From contig FN649730.1 of the NCBI GenBank assembly GCA_000310025.1, positions 2,134,647 to 2,198,646 of the forward strand: 64,000 bases of DNA, read 5' to 3'. Origin of the DNA: Ectocarpus siliculosus. Lineage: Eukaryota; Sar; Phaeophyceae; Ectocarpales; Ectocarpaceae. A model generated the notes under the pieces. It had not been told where the DNA came from. It saw only the letters and a program-made list of their open reading frames with translations, and did no database searches. The position numbers were made by a program, and so were the translations under genes. Every line of letters starts with the position of its first letter. Positions within the stretch are counted from its first letter, which is position 1. Positions 51,313-62,955 of this stretch are shown in pieces.

Positions 51313-51380
51313 ATGGACCGGTGGTGTAGTGATAATCTCGAAACCGCAAGTGGCAACGTCGTGAGTTCGAATCCCCGTGG
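51313..51380 (+). repeat. tRNA-like A/B-box sequence (SINE or tRNA relic)
   Basis: TGGTGTAGTGATAATC resembles a tRNA A box and, 35 bases on, GAGTTCGAATCCCC matches a B box closely. The arms do not pair well enough for a functional tRNA. It is more likely the head of a tRNA-derived SINE or a decayed tRNA copy. Confidence 0.45.
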
Positions 51381-51784
51381 GGTGAAAAACTAAATGTACA
51401 ACTATTGCAGGTGAGAGACTAAAAAAGCTATATAATCTCGCGAGTACCAAACTTCGCCTTTAGCACCGTCGACGAGGGGGAAGGACGGCTGGACCCTCCC
51501 GCGAGAAAAACAAAAATACAGCACTTAACGCAGGAGGAAGGGGGGGCACCAAAGAAAAAAAGAGGAAGAAAAAGAAAAAGAAGAAAAAAGCCTCCGTGTT
51601 TACCCCCTCCTGTGTCACCCTGGATTATTGGTGTGTACTTGTACGAACAAAACATACTGAACAGTGTAGTACTCTACATACACTGAGAAGTGTAGCACTC
51701 AACATACATACGTACACTAAAACACGTGTAGAACACATCTCGTCACGAAAATGGGGGAGCTGTCGCCATAAGAAAGGGGACGAA

Positions 51785-51802
51785 AACACACACACACACA
51801 CA
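51785..51802 (+). repeat. (CA)n microsatellite
   Basis: A short CA run. Confidence 0.85.
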
Positions 51803-52079
51803 TTTTGTCTTTGATCCGGAGAATACGTTAGTCTCCCCCATGCCGCCCCCTCACGGGGTCCCAGTTAACGGCATTGAGAAGTGTTTTGTGTTTTCAACGG
51901 CACTGAGACTGACGTCGTTTCCTTTTGGTCCGCCGGTTTGCGCGGTCGATGCTAAGAGAAAAAATACACACAGACAGGCAGACTTTGCGGTGCAGGTGCA
52001 TTGTCGCCGTGCAAAGAGCGGTTGAGCAGAGCCCACTCCCTGGTCTGCACGAAGACCGGTGCTTCAACCTTCCTGCACA

Positions 52080-52371
52080 ACAGGATGGTTCGCGTGATGT
52101 TGAAGACATTACGCGAATGCGCCATATGCAAATCGCGGTTGAAGATTCTTCCCCATTTACCACAGGCACTGGTAGGGGAAAAGGGCTCTACAAGATGGAT
52201 TTGGTGATCCCCCCAGGAATACACGCAGGAGATAAAGAAGAGGAACTCTGCACCAAGTCCATTCTTGTAGATGTAACAATCATCAACCCATCCGCAGGTC
52301 GAAGCATCGAAAAGTCCATCCAAATGCAAGGATCCGCGCTCGAAGATCGAGCTGCAAGTAAGGCAAACTAG
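52080..52371 (+). pseudogene. Possible LINE C-terminal remnant
   Basis: The frame ends with a segment of protein-like composition (K-S-I-L-V-D-V-T-I-I-N-P-S...S-A-L-E-D-R-A-A-S-K-A-N, stop). 'DVTI.NP' followed by an Ala/Lys helix resembles the C-terminal domain that follows the RT in some LINEs. No RT core precedes it. It could instead be the end of an unknown host exon. Confidence 0.25.
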
Positions 52372-53009
52372 GGTTAAGGATTGGCCCCTCGCCCCCCAAT
52401 GGGGCGGGCAGCCACACCGGGATGGATGGTGGTTGAGGGTTTGGGGGGAAGGGAGGAATAAGTAGAAGGAAGAGACGACACGTTAGAAGTAGCAAGGGAC
52501 GGTGTATTGAGACGCTTGCAATGAAGACGTGAAGACAGACGTGAAGACGTTCGCGAAGAGCGAGAGGGCACGGGAGGGTGAAGCATCGGCCCCCGCGCCC
52601 CCAGTGTGCAGGGGGGGCATAAGGTGTGACAGATGCTGAGTAGGTCTGCGAGAACGGCCGACGTGTGCTGCGCGGCTATGGTCGATGCTGCCAATCATTT
52701 TCTACATGCTGTTCTAGTTCGGGACCACCTCTCGATCATTTCATGCCGTCGGCAGACTAATCATGGAAAAAACGTCGTGTTGAAAGCATTTCTTGTCCCA
52801 TACAACCAAGACGAGCGTCACCAATCCACATCCTTCATTCGGTGCGGCAACAGTCGATCCATCTACTTATTATATCGTGCAAGCTTTTTGACGATAGCAA
52901 CCCTAACCCTAACCTTTTTGTTACAAACAGATCCGAACACTGCGAAGTTCACGAAGAGCTTTGCCGTAGGCGAGACTGAGAAGGCGGCGGTGGTGGGAAA
53001 GCTAAATAG
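52372..53009. other. Spacer, nothing firm
   Basis: Pro- and Arg-rich frames are compositional. A segment near 52,668-52,705 (GTGCTGCGCGGCTAT...CAATCATTT) recurs at 54,520-54,560. A CCCTAACCCTAACC word at about 52,903 is only two telomere-like units. Confidence 0.4.
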
Positions 53010-53383
53010 AGGGCAAGGGTACGGCTGTCAGAGCCCCCGGCACACGCGGAAAGGTCTCACACCAGAAGAGTACGGCTGGCAAAGCCCCCGTAGCACGCCG
53101 TAAGGTCTCGCCGGGGGCGGAGGGGGTTGATGGTACAGACGGGTCACTCTCAGACGAGTCCTCAGCGGAGACGGGGGACTCAGTTGAAGATGAGAGCTCG
53201 GGGTCGGAAGAGGAGGAGGAGGAGGAGGAGCACGAGGAGGAGGAACAGGAGGAGAAGGAGGGGAGGCTGGGGGTGAGGGGGGAAGAGGATGAAGGGCGAA
53301 GGCGCTCAACGCGAAGAAAGCGCTCGAAGAAACGGCGGTTTAGTCTTGTTGAGGGAGGTGTAGGGGCTTCGGGGAGTGAATAA
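53010..53383 (+). CDS. Possible terminal exon, H3-tail-like, acidic then basic
   Basis: A frame without its own ATG runs from a possible acceptor (GCTAAATAG) to TAA at 53,381. It starts with two related 48-bp units, the second encoding K-S-T-A-G-K-A-P (53,066-53,089), seven of eight identical to the histone H3 tail around K9-K14. There follows a Ser/Glu/Asp-rich segment with eight consecutive Glu, and a basic end R-R-R-S-T-R-R-K-R-S-K-K-R-R resembling a nuclear localisation signal. A second frame over the same repeats is also open but shorter. No upstream exon was identified. A nuclear, chromatin-linked protein is a guess. Confidence 0.35.
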
Positions 53384-53759
53384 TAAGTACCATGCAAGAC
53401 AAATTGCTATTATTTGTTGATGGGTGTTGCACGTGGCGAAGGTGATTCCACCGCCGTAGGCTCATCGACAGCCCCTCTTCGGTATGTTGCCGGCTTGAGT
53501 AAGCTTGGAATGATGACGTTGGGTATGTGTCATTTGGTTGTGTCATGTCGCCACATTCGACCGAGGTCAAATGTCGTGGACTTGTAGCTGAGGGGTTGTC
53601 CCCAAGCACTACTGCTGTACTTCAAGACATGAAAACCAAATAATAAGAAGTGTCCCCAGCCCATCACAGTTTATTTCAGTACATGAAGTAGCAATTTACC
53701 CCTTCTTAGTAACAAGGTCCTGTTTGCAGGTGGTCCGGTAAACCCCCCCCCACGCAAGC

Positions 53760-53880
53760 CCACCCAAGGGAGAGGGAGAAAGCCAAAAGAAAGCCCTGTA
53801 GGAAAATTTTAAAAAAAATAAAACTTTTTTCCCCCCCCTCCCGGGGGGGGGGGGGGGGGGGGTAGGGTTAGGTGTCGGAA
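53760..53880. other. Suspicious homopolymer-rich join
   Basis: Successive runs of C, A, T, C and about 20 G resemble the low-quality flank at 18,790-19,039. A contig-end artefact is likely. Confidence 0.5.
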
Positions 53881-56840
53881 CTTTTTTTTTTGTGCGCCCT
53901 GGGTGGGATGGCCTGTTTTTGGTCGGAGAGGCAGCAACTCAAATCCACAGCACCACGCAGTACTAGAGCAGCAGGGTTAGACACGCTAATTCTTTCGGAT
54001 TGGTAATGTATGTATGTGATGCTGGCCGTCAGCGCCGCTGCCGCCGTATGTTGTGAGCTCGTCTACCCTTCGACAGGTCGTGGTCAAATCAGGGGGGGTC
54101 GCACAACGATGAAGAATCAGCCGCCAACCAGCACCAACGGGAAAAAATCGCAAGCAAAACCACCCGCGTTGCGACACTCTTCCCTGGGCCTGTAGTTGAA
54201 AACAGCAAGCCGGGTGGACGGTGTCTTAATAAGAATGCTGTCCTTTGTGTCGGGTGCTGCTCTATGTGATTTTTCCGCTGCTCTATGGAGAGCAAAACCA
54301 AGTCAACCTGTTGTATGTCGAGCAAAGCGTGTACTCACCTGAAGGGCATGGGTTAGTATTGCGATGACATCACGATTACGTAGAGCAAGCGCGAAAAGTC
54401 GGATCTTCTTTTCAACGTTCCGTGAAAAAATGCGTGAATTTTTTCGTGAAATGGTTAAGCAATAATACTAAGCCTTAAACCTTACTTGGCTTGCGGTATA
54501 AGTCTGCATGTACGGCCGCCCGTGCTGCGCGGCTATACTCCGTGCTGTCAATCATTTGCGACGCGTGTCGGCCTTTATCATGCGGTTGCGCGTGCCCGAA
54601 CGTGAGCCTTCGGTGTCTGGTTCAAACTGTGCTGTGTTGTAGCCAAAAACAAAATCGAGGTACGATTTAGAGAGATGTGTCACGACACGACGACCATCCT
54701 GCAAGTATATATGCAGCATATGATAAAAAAATCACACACACATGCGTTAACCACAGGTTCACAGCGGTACGTACAATGTCCTCACCTTCGTATCAAGACA
54801 GGCAGTAGTAGCGCAGGCGTGCATTCTGTGTTTGATATACTGCCGGACAAGCAGAGCACATTTGATAGGAAATGTCTATTATTCAGCTACATCGGCTATC
54901 CGTGTTGTAGTATATATTTTTCTCCTAGAAGTCTCCTTCTGGTGCAAATTGACTTTGTTCTTGACGTACATACGTACGTTTTCAGCAGCTGTCATTCTGA
55001 GTATCACAGCTTGCTGAGTCGTATTTCGGACGTACGTACTTCGCTAGAATTACTTGTGTTGCTGGCAACTATAAATAGTTGATGCATAGCATGTGGTGGT
55101 GATTGGTCAACCAAACTTTGAGTGAGTACGTTTTGTATATACGTACGAGACGACGTATCTTTGCCCAAGGGGTCATGCTGTCTCATTGGTTGACAATTTG
55201 GTATATATAAGTTCAATTATATTTCCGTCGGAATGTTTTGCTGAGATGGTGCAGCCCACGTGCAGCCCCACTCCTCTCACTCTGAATTGTTTTCTGTCTC
55301 TCCGACTATTGTAAAAGTCAAAATTTCTTCACGTATAAATATTTAGACCACCTGGCTGGGAATTCTTCGTCCTCGTGTAAGAGTCTGCCGGCACAACTCT
55401 CTCACGGAGGTTGATTGCCACGAGCGGTGTCGCAACGCACCACGTCCGGATACACGCCGTGTGCTCTGATGTGCGCTTGCTTGTGACCGACTTTAAAATC
55501 ATATCGGGTGCGTTGCTTACTACGTACTTGCTGCCGGACGTCACTTGCATTAGATTTGTGGTCCGCACGAGCTGCAGACAGAGACCTGAATGTTTCTCTT
55601 CCCACACACTTGACAAGCCCGTGCTCAAGAAATATCATCTAGGTATGACGCGCGGTTTTCGTCAGCTGCCTCATTCCACACCTCCATTCCCGAGAGACTA
55701 TCCCCTCGCAATGCAGTTACTTCATTCATTGCGGAAAATAAACAATTTGAGGATCCAGCACAAACAAAACGCATGGTATCTGAACATGAATCGAGAGCAC
55801 ATTGCAGCAGAAGACCGGCCGAGAATACCTCAAAAACAAATCTTTGACGTGGGCATGCATCATCCAGCCTTCCTCAGCACTGATGAATGGAAAAACCACA
55901 AAGGTGCAATCAGATACCGAATAGCTCACCACCATGGCTGATAAACGACAGAATGAGGGCAGCTCCTCCCAATACAACGTTCAGAAACCGCATGGCTGTC
56001 ACCCTGTGCAATGCCTGTCAGTATCAATTGCCGAAAGGGGGGAGAGGGAGACAGAGGGGGGGAGAGAAAGCGAGAGAGCTGGGGGGTGGGGTTCGGAACG
56101 AAACACGCCGGTTGAGACTCAAGCACACTTACTTGTTAAAGTAGACCACAGGCCGAAAGCTCGGCTGACCCTAACTCAAACGTATTTCTTAGTTTAGCTC
56201 AAGTGGACGAACTGACTCACTTACGACGAAGACACACCTAAACATCGACTTAGAAGGCATGCGACAACGAGGCACCATTGGCGGCCGTGAAATTTTCTGG
56301 TTTTCTGGCCCCATCCTTTGGGGAACGTCGTTCCGCATATGTACATATATGATTTGGTCACTTTTCATGCCTCGACATTTCTTTCTCTCGCCCCAGCGAG
56401 TCATTTCTTGCGGTTCCTTCTCAGGGGCACGCGGGAGGCCCGTCGGTACATTAACGCCCGTGTCCGGAGCTCGGCAGACCTCCGTAGCGCGTGTAGTTAA
56501 CCGTCAAAGTTGCGAAAATTGGCTCAAAACCCAGGGGACGCGTTCCGCGACGACAATGCCTCCCGAACCAATTCCTGAAACCTCTCTGTTGCTGTCGTGC
56601 AATAAATCAACCCTTGTTTTAGTCAGTGTAAGAAGACTTGGGGTAGTTTAATCGCAGTGTATATGTTGAGACGTGATGTGATGGACTTAAGAATGATGGC
56701 TCTGGGAGCAGGGTGGGAATTTAGTTCTGGTTGAGATATCGTCAACTAAGGTCAGGAAAAGTATATGAGGTGGAGACTAGAAGTGAGAAAGTGTTAGTTT
56801 ATGGTTGGAATGATGAGCTTATGAGGGAATTGCAGTTAGT

Positions 56841-56841
<1 letters not shown>

Positions 56842-56896
<55 letters not shown>
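56842..56896. repeat. (GA)n microsatellite
   Basis: About 27 GA repeats. Confidence 0.95.
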
Positions 56897-56898
<2 letters not shown>

Positions 56899-57443
56899 GA
56901 AGAGAAAATGAAGCTGCGCAATTGGATAGATACAGGGAAGCGGCGCAATTAGCTGGCGTCAGCTGATGTTGCGTGCCCCCCTTTTCAGTGTTCAAATTCC
57001 CAGCTGTTCGCGGCCCACGAAGGCCTAAGAAACACACTTTGATCGCACGCATCTTCGAGACGCGTACACACACGACCCCACCGGCACATCTACACACATA
57101 TCTAAGCGCGAATAGGCCACCGCCGGCCGATTGTACGTCACTGGCACCGAAGGAGGGGCTGTGTTTAAACGCACTGCTTGCGGTGTGCTCTTCTCATGGC
57201 ACAGAGAGGTGAGGGGGGGGAAGGAAACAGCGATGAAGGGAGAGTTGGACACTCGGACCACGGGGGTGGCGGTGGTTATAAGGGTGGTGGGTTGGATGAG
57301 TTGTCGACGGAAGGGGATGAGTCGGCTGCAAAACTGCTGTAAATGAAGGGGGAGGCGTTGACAGAGAGACCTCGGGAGGAAGGGAAAAAGAGGTCGGGTG
57401 GAGACGTTGAAGTTGGAGACTCAAATCAGACAAGGGAAGTGGT

Positions 57444-58703
57444 GTGCAGCAGACATCCGAGGATGCACAACAGACACAGGCTAAGGTCTCTGGGCGAAAG
57501 GGTGGATGGCCTGAGGGCAAGGCGGGTTATGCGGGTATTGCACACGTTCATCAGTGCGTGAGGTGCGGGAGGCATGGACACTCACTCGGCGACTGCAATG
57601 CGCCACGACGCTTTGAAGGCCACTACACTGCTTGCGGTGAGTATGGTCATCGGCGCCGCATGTGTTGCACAACCGGCCGCATGCAACAGCGCGTACATGT
57701 CGGTGATGGAGAGGGTCTCAACGCGAGTGGCAACGACACTATGCCGTACCAGCAGCGGAAGCGACGACGCTAGAGGAGGAACAGACACAGGCATCAGCCG
57801 GAGTCGCTCCTCCCCTTTGCAGATGGAGCGGTGGCATGGGGCACAGCAACTGCTGTGGGAGCGGCGACCGGTGGTGGTGGTTTCCCCGCTACGGTGGCGG
57901 GGGGAACGGCCGCGGCGCAGGCACTCGCGGCTGGAGCGGCGGCATCGGAGGCAGCAACGGCGGCGAGAGCGGGGACCCCCGGCAACAGAGTCTTCCCCGC
58001 GGCGGCGGCAGGGGGAACGGCCGGGGAGCAGGCACGTGCTGTTGAAGCGACGGTATCAGTGGTGCCACCTGCGGCGGCACCGGCGACGGATGAACTCGAA
58101 AGTATGAAAGAAGAGCTTGCTGACATACGGAGGCAAAGGGAGAAATTGGCGGCCAAGAAACCGGCACTGCATGTACAGCCGGGCCCACCACTTGTGTCGT
58201 CAGCAGGCGTGGCTTCAGCAGCGGAAACAACGGTGGGGACGACGACAGGTATTGGTGTTTTCCCCGACTCGTCGATGGGGGGAACGGCCGGGGCGCCGTC
58301 AGCTGCAGGAACGGGGCACTGGAGGTTTCGTCGACCTGCGGCCAGATACCCCCCGCCGTACCAACTGGGGGGGCGATCGCAGTGCCCACGTCAGCAGCTA
58401 CACCGGCACCAGCAGCGCAAGAAGCGGAGGGCGCGTGCGATGAGGATGGCTGTTGGTTGGACAATGGCGACGAAGGCGGCAACAGCAACGGCGGCAGCGG
58501 CGACGGCAGCTTCGTGGCGTTGTTTACGGGTGCGGGTGCGGGTACGGGTGCGGGGCACCCCGGCGCCCATCCGACCGTGTACAATGGTATCTGCGTGGTG
58601 CGGGACGATGGGGGGTAATGTCAGGGCTGGACATTCGATCGTGTCTGGAAGGGTGCGGCATGAATTGAGAGGCTACGTGTTCGGGAGCTACCGTGCGAGA
58701 TGA
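57444..58703 (+). mobile_element. Gag-like CCHC sequence, copy 1
   Basis: It encodes a CCHC zinc knuckle (C-V-R-C-G-R-H-G-H-S-L-G-D-C) followed by a second knuckle-like unit, then Ala/Pro/Gly-rich repeats of the V-F-P-A-A-A-A-G-G-T-A-G type, a short coiled coil (E-S-M-K-E-E-L-A-D-I-R-R), and a basic end. It is related to copy 2 at 60,702-62,955. Paired CCHC knuckles suggest a retroelement Gag, but no protease, RT or integrase is seen nearby, so a host nucleic-acid-binding protein is the alternative. It appears broken, with about one or two breaks. Confidence 0.5.
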
Positions 58704-58984
58704 CCGTGGTTACACAATGAGTCTACGCGCGATTCAGGCACGTTCGCGAGAATTATGTTTATTTGACTATCTATTTTCTGGGTCGATTTTGTTTGTTGAA
58801 AGCCATGAGTTTGAGAACTGCGTCGACGTAGGCTGTTGTGCTGCGATGCGCACGAACGAACGTGGTGTTTTTGGTCTGTGGTACATGCGTTTTTCATTTG
58901 TCAAGGATATGGTTTGCATAGTCTAGGACTTCACCGCGCCGAATGGTGCAGTTGATGTTGTTGGGTCACTGCTAGCACTGCTGT
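58704..58984. other. Spacer after copy 1
   Basis: Nothing was recognised. Confidence 0.4.
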
Positions 58985-59130
58985 CGAAAATCATGGGGGG
59001 GGGTGAATGTGATGCTGAGATGCCATGATATTCGCCGCAGTACAAGCAGAGTTCTAGCGGACGTTCGGGTTTGATGGTTCATTTTGTTCACGTTTTCCGC
59101 GTTTTACCTGCGGAAAATGAGGAGAAGTCC
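58985..59130 (+). repeat. Shared flank, copy 1
   Basis: It matches 63,735-63,935: GCTGTCG.AAATCATGGGGGGGG, AATGTGAT, GTTCAT, TTTTCCGCGTTTTACCTGCGGA. It follows gag-like copy 1 as its partner follows copy 2, supporting a tandem duplication of a 4.5-5 kb unit. Confidence 0.6.
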
Positions 59131-59320
59131 TCAATTGTTGTTTGTTTGCGATTCCGCGTTTGTTTACCTGCGGAGTTTGAGGCAACTTCATAATACTTGT
59201 CTGATTCCTCGTTGCTAGGATAAGAAATACATTTCTTGTTTATTCGCGATTCCGCGTTTTTCCCGCGGAGTTCGGAGGTAACTTCATGATATTCGTTTGA
59301 TTTCCCGTTGTTTGGATCCG
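59100..59320 (+). repeat. Repeated TTCCGCG...TGCGGAG units
   Basis: Three diverged units contain GATTCCGCGTTT(G/T)T(T)T..C(T/C)GCGGAGTT, GAGG(C/T)AACTTCAT(A/G)AT. Each has the short inverted pair TCCGC/GCGGA. Confidence 0.5.
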
Positions 59321-59324
59321 AGAG

Positions 59325-59515
59325 TTGTTGCAGCAGGGGGGCTGTCAAGCTGTTGTGCTTTGGGAGATGATGCAGCAGGGGGACTGTTAAGCTTTTATGT
59401 ATTGGGAAATGATGCAGCACGGGGTCTGTTAGGGTTTGTGTTTTGGGAGATGATGCAGCAGGGGCGCTGTTAGCGTTTGTGGTTTTGGAGATGATGCAGC
59501 AGGGGGGCTGTCAAG
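59325..59515 (+). repeat. 42-bp tandem repeat, 4-5 units
   Basis: The unit is TGATGCAGCAGGGGG(G/A)CTGT followed by TTGGGAGA-like ends. The core CAGCAGGGGGGCTG also ends the window (about 63,981-63,996). The core is purine-rich and resembles a polypurine tract, but no LTR was recognised. Confidence 0.7.
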
Positions 59516-60117
59516 ATGTTTGAGAAACGGCATAATTGGCGAAAGTTTCCTCTGGCGTCTTCGAACGCCGGGTTTTTAACGTTTGTCTATTTGTGCCGCA
59601 TGTATTTGGTTTTGATGACTGTTCTGAACGATGTATTGTGGAGGAAGGATTTGACATCTTTTGGTAAGACATGGTTGAGGCCTATGTGCTTCCGAAGCTT
59701 ACTTCAACTTGGTCAATGAGTTGAAACACAGTTTTGTGCGAGGATTTTGTTCGAGGTATTTGTTGACGCGTTTTGCCAGAGTTGTCCGTCCAGAGTCTTT
59801 ATGACGTGGCTCTGATGTAATGTTGATCTTTGCTGAGTATTCTTCCAAGGACAATTCTTTGTATTTGACTGCTTGAGAATGTGGTGACGACATTTTCTCG
59901 AGAGGGGTGCTTGTTAAGACTCTTAGCGAAGTTCCATAGTCGTAGGAGGAGTAGTAACCTGAAACTTGAATAGTCGATAGATCCGGGAGTTGAGATGATT
60001 TATGGATACGAAAGATGAATAGTTTTTAGATTTGTTGCCGTTTTACCTGGCGATATGTACGGAGGATCTCGTAGATCCTATCTCGTACCGAGTAGGGGGG
60101 CTGTTTGTGTGTGTACT

Positions 60118-60410
60118 CGGCAGGATACAATTCTCCGAGATCTCCGAGGGGGTTACGCAGATGAGATAGATATGGGTATGATAGACAGACTTGGTGCAGC
60201 AGGCTTTGCCTCTTCTTGCTCACGTCTGTCACTCGTTAAACTCTCTCTAGTAATCAAGGAACTTGTTTGGGGTGCTCGGCAGAGTATACTGTCTATGGGG
60301 CCTCCGGGGGGTACGCGGATGAAATGTGTTGATGGGCATGCTGCATGGCGATGGTTTTGCCTACCGCATGTCTCTCACTCTCTAATCAACCAAGGTCTTG
60401 AGTCAACCTT
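60118..60410 (+). repeat. ~165-bp tandem duplication
   Basis: Both copies contain GG(G/C)A(G)(G/A)ATA, CTCCG(A/G)GGGGGT(T)ACGC(A/G)GATGA, GATGGGCATG/GATATGGGTATG, TTTTGCCT/TTTGCCT, and TCTCTCACT/CTGTCACT followed by AATCAA(C/G)CAAGG. They are moderately diverged. Confidence 0.5.
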
Positions 60411-60701
60411 CTTTCTCTTTCGGCCTCTGACGGGCTACCGCACCCAAACACAATATATTGTATGGCCTGGTGTTGGTAGTGGGTATTGGCGTCTGAGCTG
60501 TATGTGCCGGGCCAATGGGGCGGCGAATACGATATATATAGCTAAGCTGGGACGTGGCCAACGGGGACGGGACATCACGGCAGCGGGTAGTGTATAGCTG
60601 GGACGGTGGCCATCGGGGACCGGGACAGCAGGGGGTGTATTGCTGGGACAGCGCTTCAGGGCTGGGACAGCAGGGTACGGGATATTTTTCAAGCGTAGAC
60701 T
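60411..60701. other. Short GGGACAGCAGG repeats before copy 2
   Basis: GCTGGGACAGC and GGGGACGGGAC words recur several times between 60,545 and 60,680. No gene was recognised. Confidence 0.4.
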
Positions 60702-62955
60702 ATGGCGGAGAGAAGCGGCGGAATAGGAAGAGATTCGCAAAGGGAGGAGGGTACAGTTGTGCGCATCAAGATGGAGGAGAGGTCGCGCAACGCAGCAGAG
60801 AAGCTACGAGCTGCCGAGTCGGAGGTGGAGAGGCTGGTGAAGGTGCTCAGAGCTGCGGAGGCTGCCGAGTATGAGAAGGAGAGACTTAGGCGGCAGCAAC
60901 AACAACAACAACAGCAGCAGCGATGGAGTGCTCAATGGCAGCAGCAGCCATCGCAGGTACAGCAGTGTTCTCGTAGTGGTTTTGTCAGTCAGCAGAACCA
61001 ACATTGCGTTTTCACTCAGAGCCACCAGGCGCGGCAGCACCAGCAGTTGGCGCGGCAGCAACAGCAGCTGCCGCCAACCGGAGTTGGTGGGATATATGAC
61101 TGCGGGAGCAACGCCGTGTATTTCCAGCAGGAATCACCCCCTCCGCCTGGTACGGTATACCATTGCACTCGGTGCGGCAGGAACGGCCACCACGGCGAAG
61201 AATGCGCCGCACCCCGCAGGTTCGAGGGTACGTGCGGCGCCTGTGGTCAGTACGGCCATATGTGGCGGAAGTGCGCCGTGCATCTTCATGGCAGCAGCGG
61301 CGAGGATGACGGCCGTATCGTCCGCGGTGGCTGCTGGATGGGCGTCAATGGCGGCGGCAGCTGCATGGACATCGGTGGAAGCTCGGTTGTACAGCAGCAG
61401 GTGGTGGTAGAGAGCGAGTACCGCTCTGATTTTGTCGACCTGGTTCACGTTGGCGGCGAGGTGATGGCAGAGAGCGAGTACCGCTCTGATTTCGTCGACG
61501 TGGTTCACGCTGGCGGCGCTGTGGACGGTGATGATGACGGATGGTTTGGATGGAATGATTCTGTGGACATGGTTCACGCTGGTGGCAGTGTCTGCGATGA
61601 TGTTTTCCCCGCCGCTGGGGCGGGAGAAATGGCCGGAGCGCCTGCGTTGGCGACTGGAGTGGCGGCATCGGCAGCAGCTCCAGCGGCGACGGCGGCGATC
61701 TCCGGCGGCAGTGTTTTCCCCGCGGCGGCGGCGGCGGGGGGAACGGCCGGGGTCCCCGCGGTGGCAGCACGAGCGGCGGCATCGGCAGCAGCTCCGGCGG
61801 CGATGGGGGCGACCTCTGGCGGCAGTGTTCCCCCCGCGACGGCGGCAGGGGGGATGACCCGAGTCCCCGCGGTGGCAGCACGAGCGGTGGCATCGGCGGC
61901 AGCTCCAGCGGCGACGGCGGCGACCTACGGCGGCGGTAGTGTTGTCGCCGCGACGGCGGCGGGGGGAATTGCCGAGGTTCCTGCAGTGGCGGCAGGAGCG
62001 GCGGCATCGGCAGCAGCTCCAGAGGCGACGATGGCGACTTACGGCGGCGGTAGTGTTTCCCTCGCAGCGACGGCGGAGGAAGCGCCGGGGAGGGCTCGCG
62101 GCGACAGCTGGAGTAACGGCATCGGCGGCGGTTCCAGCGGCGACGGTTGCGGTGCCCGGCGACACTGTTATCTCCGCGACGGTGGCGGGGAGAACGACCG
62201 GAGCGCCCGCGTTGGTGCTTGGAGCGTCGGTATCGACGGCGGTTCCAGCGGCGACGGCGGCGGCACCCGACGGTGTTGTTTCTCCCGCTGCGGCGGCGGG
62301 GAGAATGGCTCGAGAACCCGCGCAGGTGGCTACAATGACGGCATCGGCGGCTGGAGTGGCGACATCGGTGACGGCACCACCCGCGACCGCGGCGATGGCA
62401 CCGGCCGCTACGATGGCGACCGTCGGTGACGTTCCCCCCACCGTATCGGTTGGGGGGACGGCCAGCAACGGGGAAGCGGTGGTCAACGGCATTGACGACG
62501 GTAGCGATGATGGCGGTTGGTGCGCAGGTGAGGTTGATGGCTGCTGGGATGACAGCGTCTGTGGCGAGAGGGGGGCGTCCACGCACCCTTTCGATCCCGG
62601 CACCGTGTGTTCGGGGGTGCGCGGCGCCAACTATCCCGGGGTGGACGACCTGGTCGATGGTTCCAGCAGCAGCAGCAGCAGCAGCTGCAGCGGCAGCGGC
62701 AGCAGTAGCAACGACGAGGCGGAGGGGTTGGATGTGGCCTGGTTTGGGGCACTGCTGCGCCCCTTCGACCCGGGGGAGTTGTGCCGGCTGAAGGCTGGGA
62801 GAGTGAGGCCGGTGATGGGGGTGGACACCCCGTTCGACCGTGGAAAGATGTCGCGGGGGCAACGGCCGGGGAGCCCGTGTTCGCGACCGGAACAACGACA
62901 GGAGGATCATGAAGCGGGGAAGGGAGTTCGGAAGACCGGGCGAGTCCGACAATGA
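60702..62955 (+). mobile_element. Gag-like CCHC sequence, copy 2
   Basis: It starts with an Arg/Glu-rich coiled coil (A-E-K-L-R-A-A-E-S-E-V-E-R-L), a Gln-rich stretch, and two CCHC knuckles (C-T-R-C-G-R-N-G-H-H-G-E-E-C and C-G-A-C-G-Q-Y-G-H-M-W-R-K-C). Next come two copies of E-S-E-Y-R-S-D-F-V-D, several Ala/Pro/Gly repeats of about 39 residues, a Ser run, and two H/R-P-F-D-P-G motifs. It is related to copy 1. No enzyme domains are present. It appears broken, about one break, and is otherwise well preserved. Retroelement Gag or host RNA-binding protein cannot be decided. Confidence 0.55.
61600..62400 (+). repeat. GC-rich ~117-bp coding minisatellite
   Basis: About six to seven diverged units, each with TTCCCCGCGGCGGCGGC-like, GGGGGAACGGCCGG and GGCGGCATCGGCAGCAGCTCC words. 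Lacking stops in most frames, the array keeps long open frames on both strands; those on the minus strand are by-products. Confidence 0.75.

Larger units (their letters stand above)
53384..57443. other. Repeat-poor spacer, no supported gene
   Basis: Open frames at 54,675-55,082 and 55,411-55,941 have no recognisable domains. The stretch at 53,760-53,880 is made of long A, T, C and G runs and looks like poor-quality sequence. A (GA)n run is at 56,842-56,896, and the frame around it (56,731-56,952) includes a Leu-Arg-Ser-Gly-Lys-Val-Tyr stretch that may belong to the gag-like sequence downstream. Confidence 0.4.

Noticed and set aside
52903-52918. CCCTAACCCTAACC as telomeric repeat
   Set aside because: Only two units, inside ordinary sequence; probably chance or a minor relic.
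55411-55941. Plus-strand frame of 176 codons
   Set aside because: No domain, signal or exon border supports it; AT-rich spacer can give such lengths.
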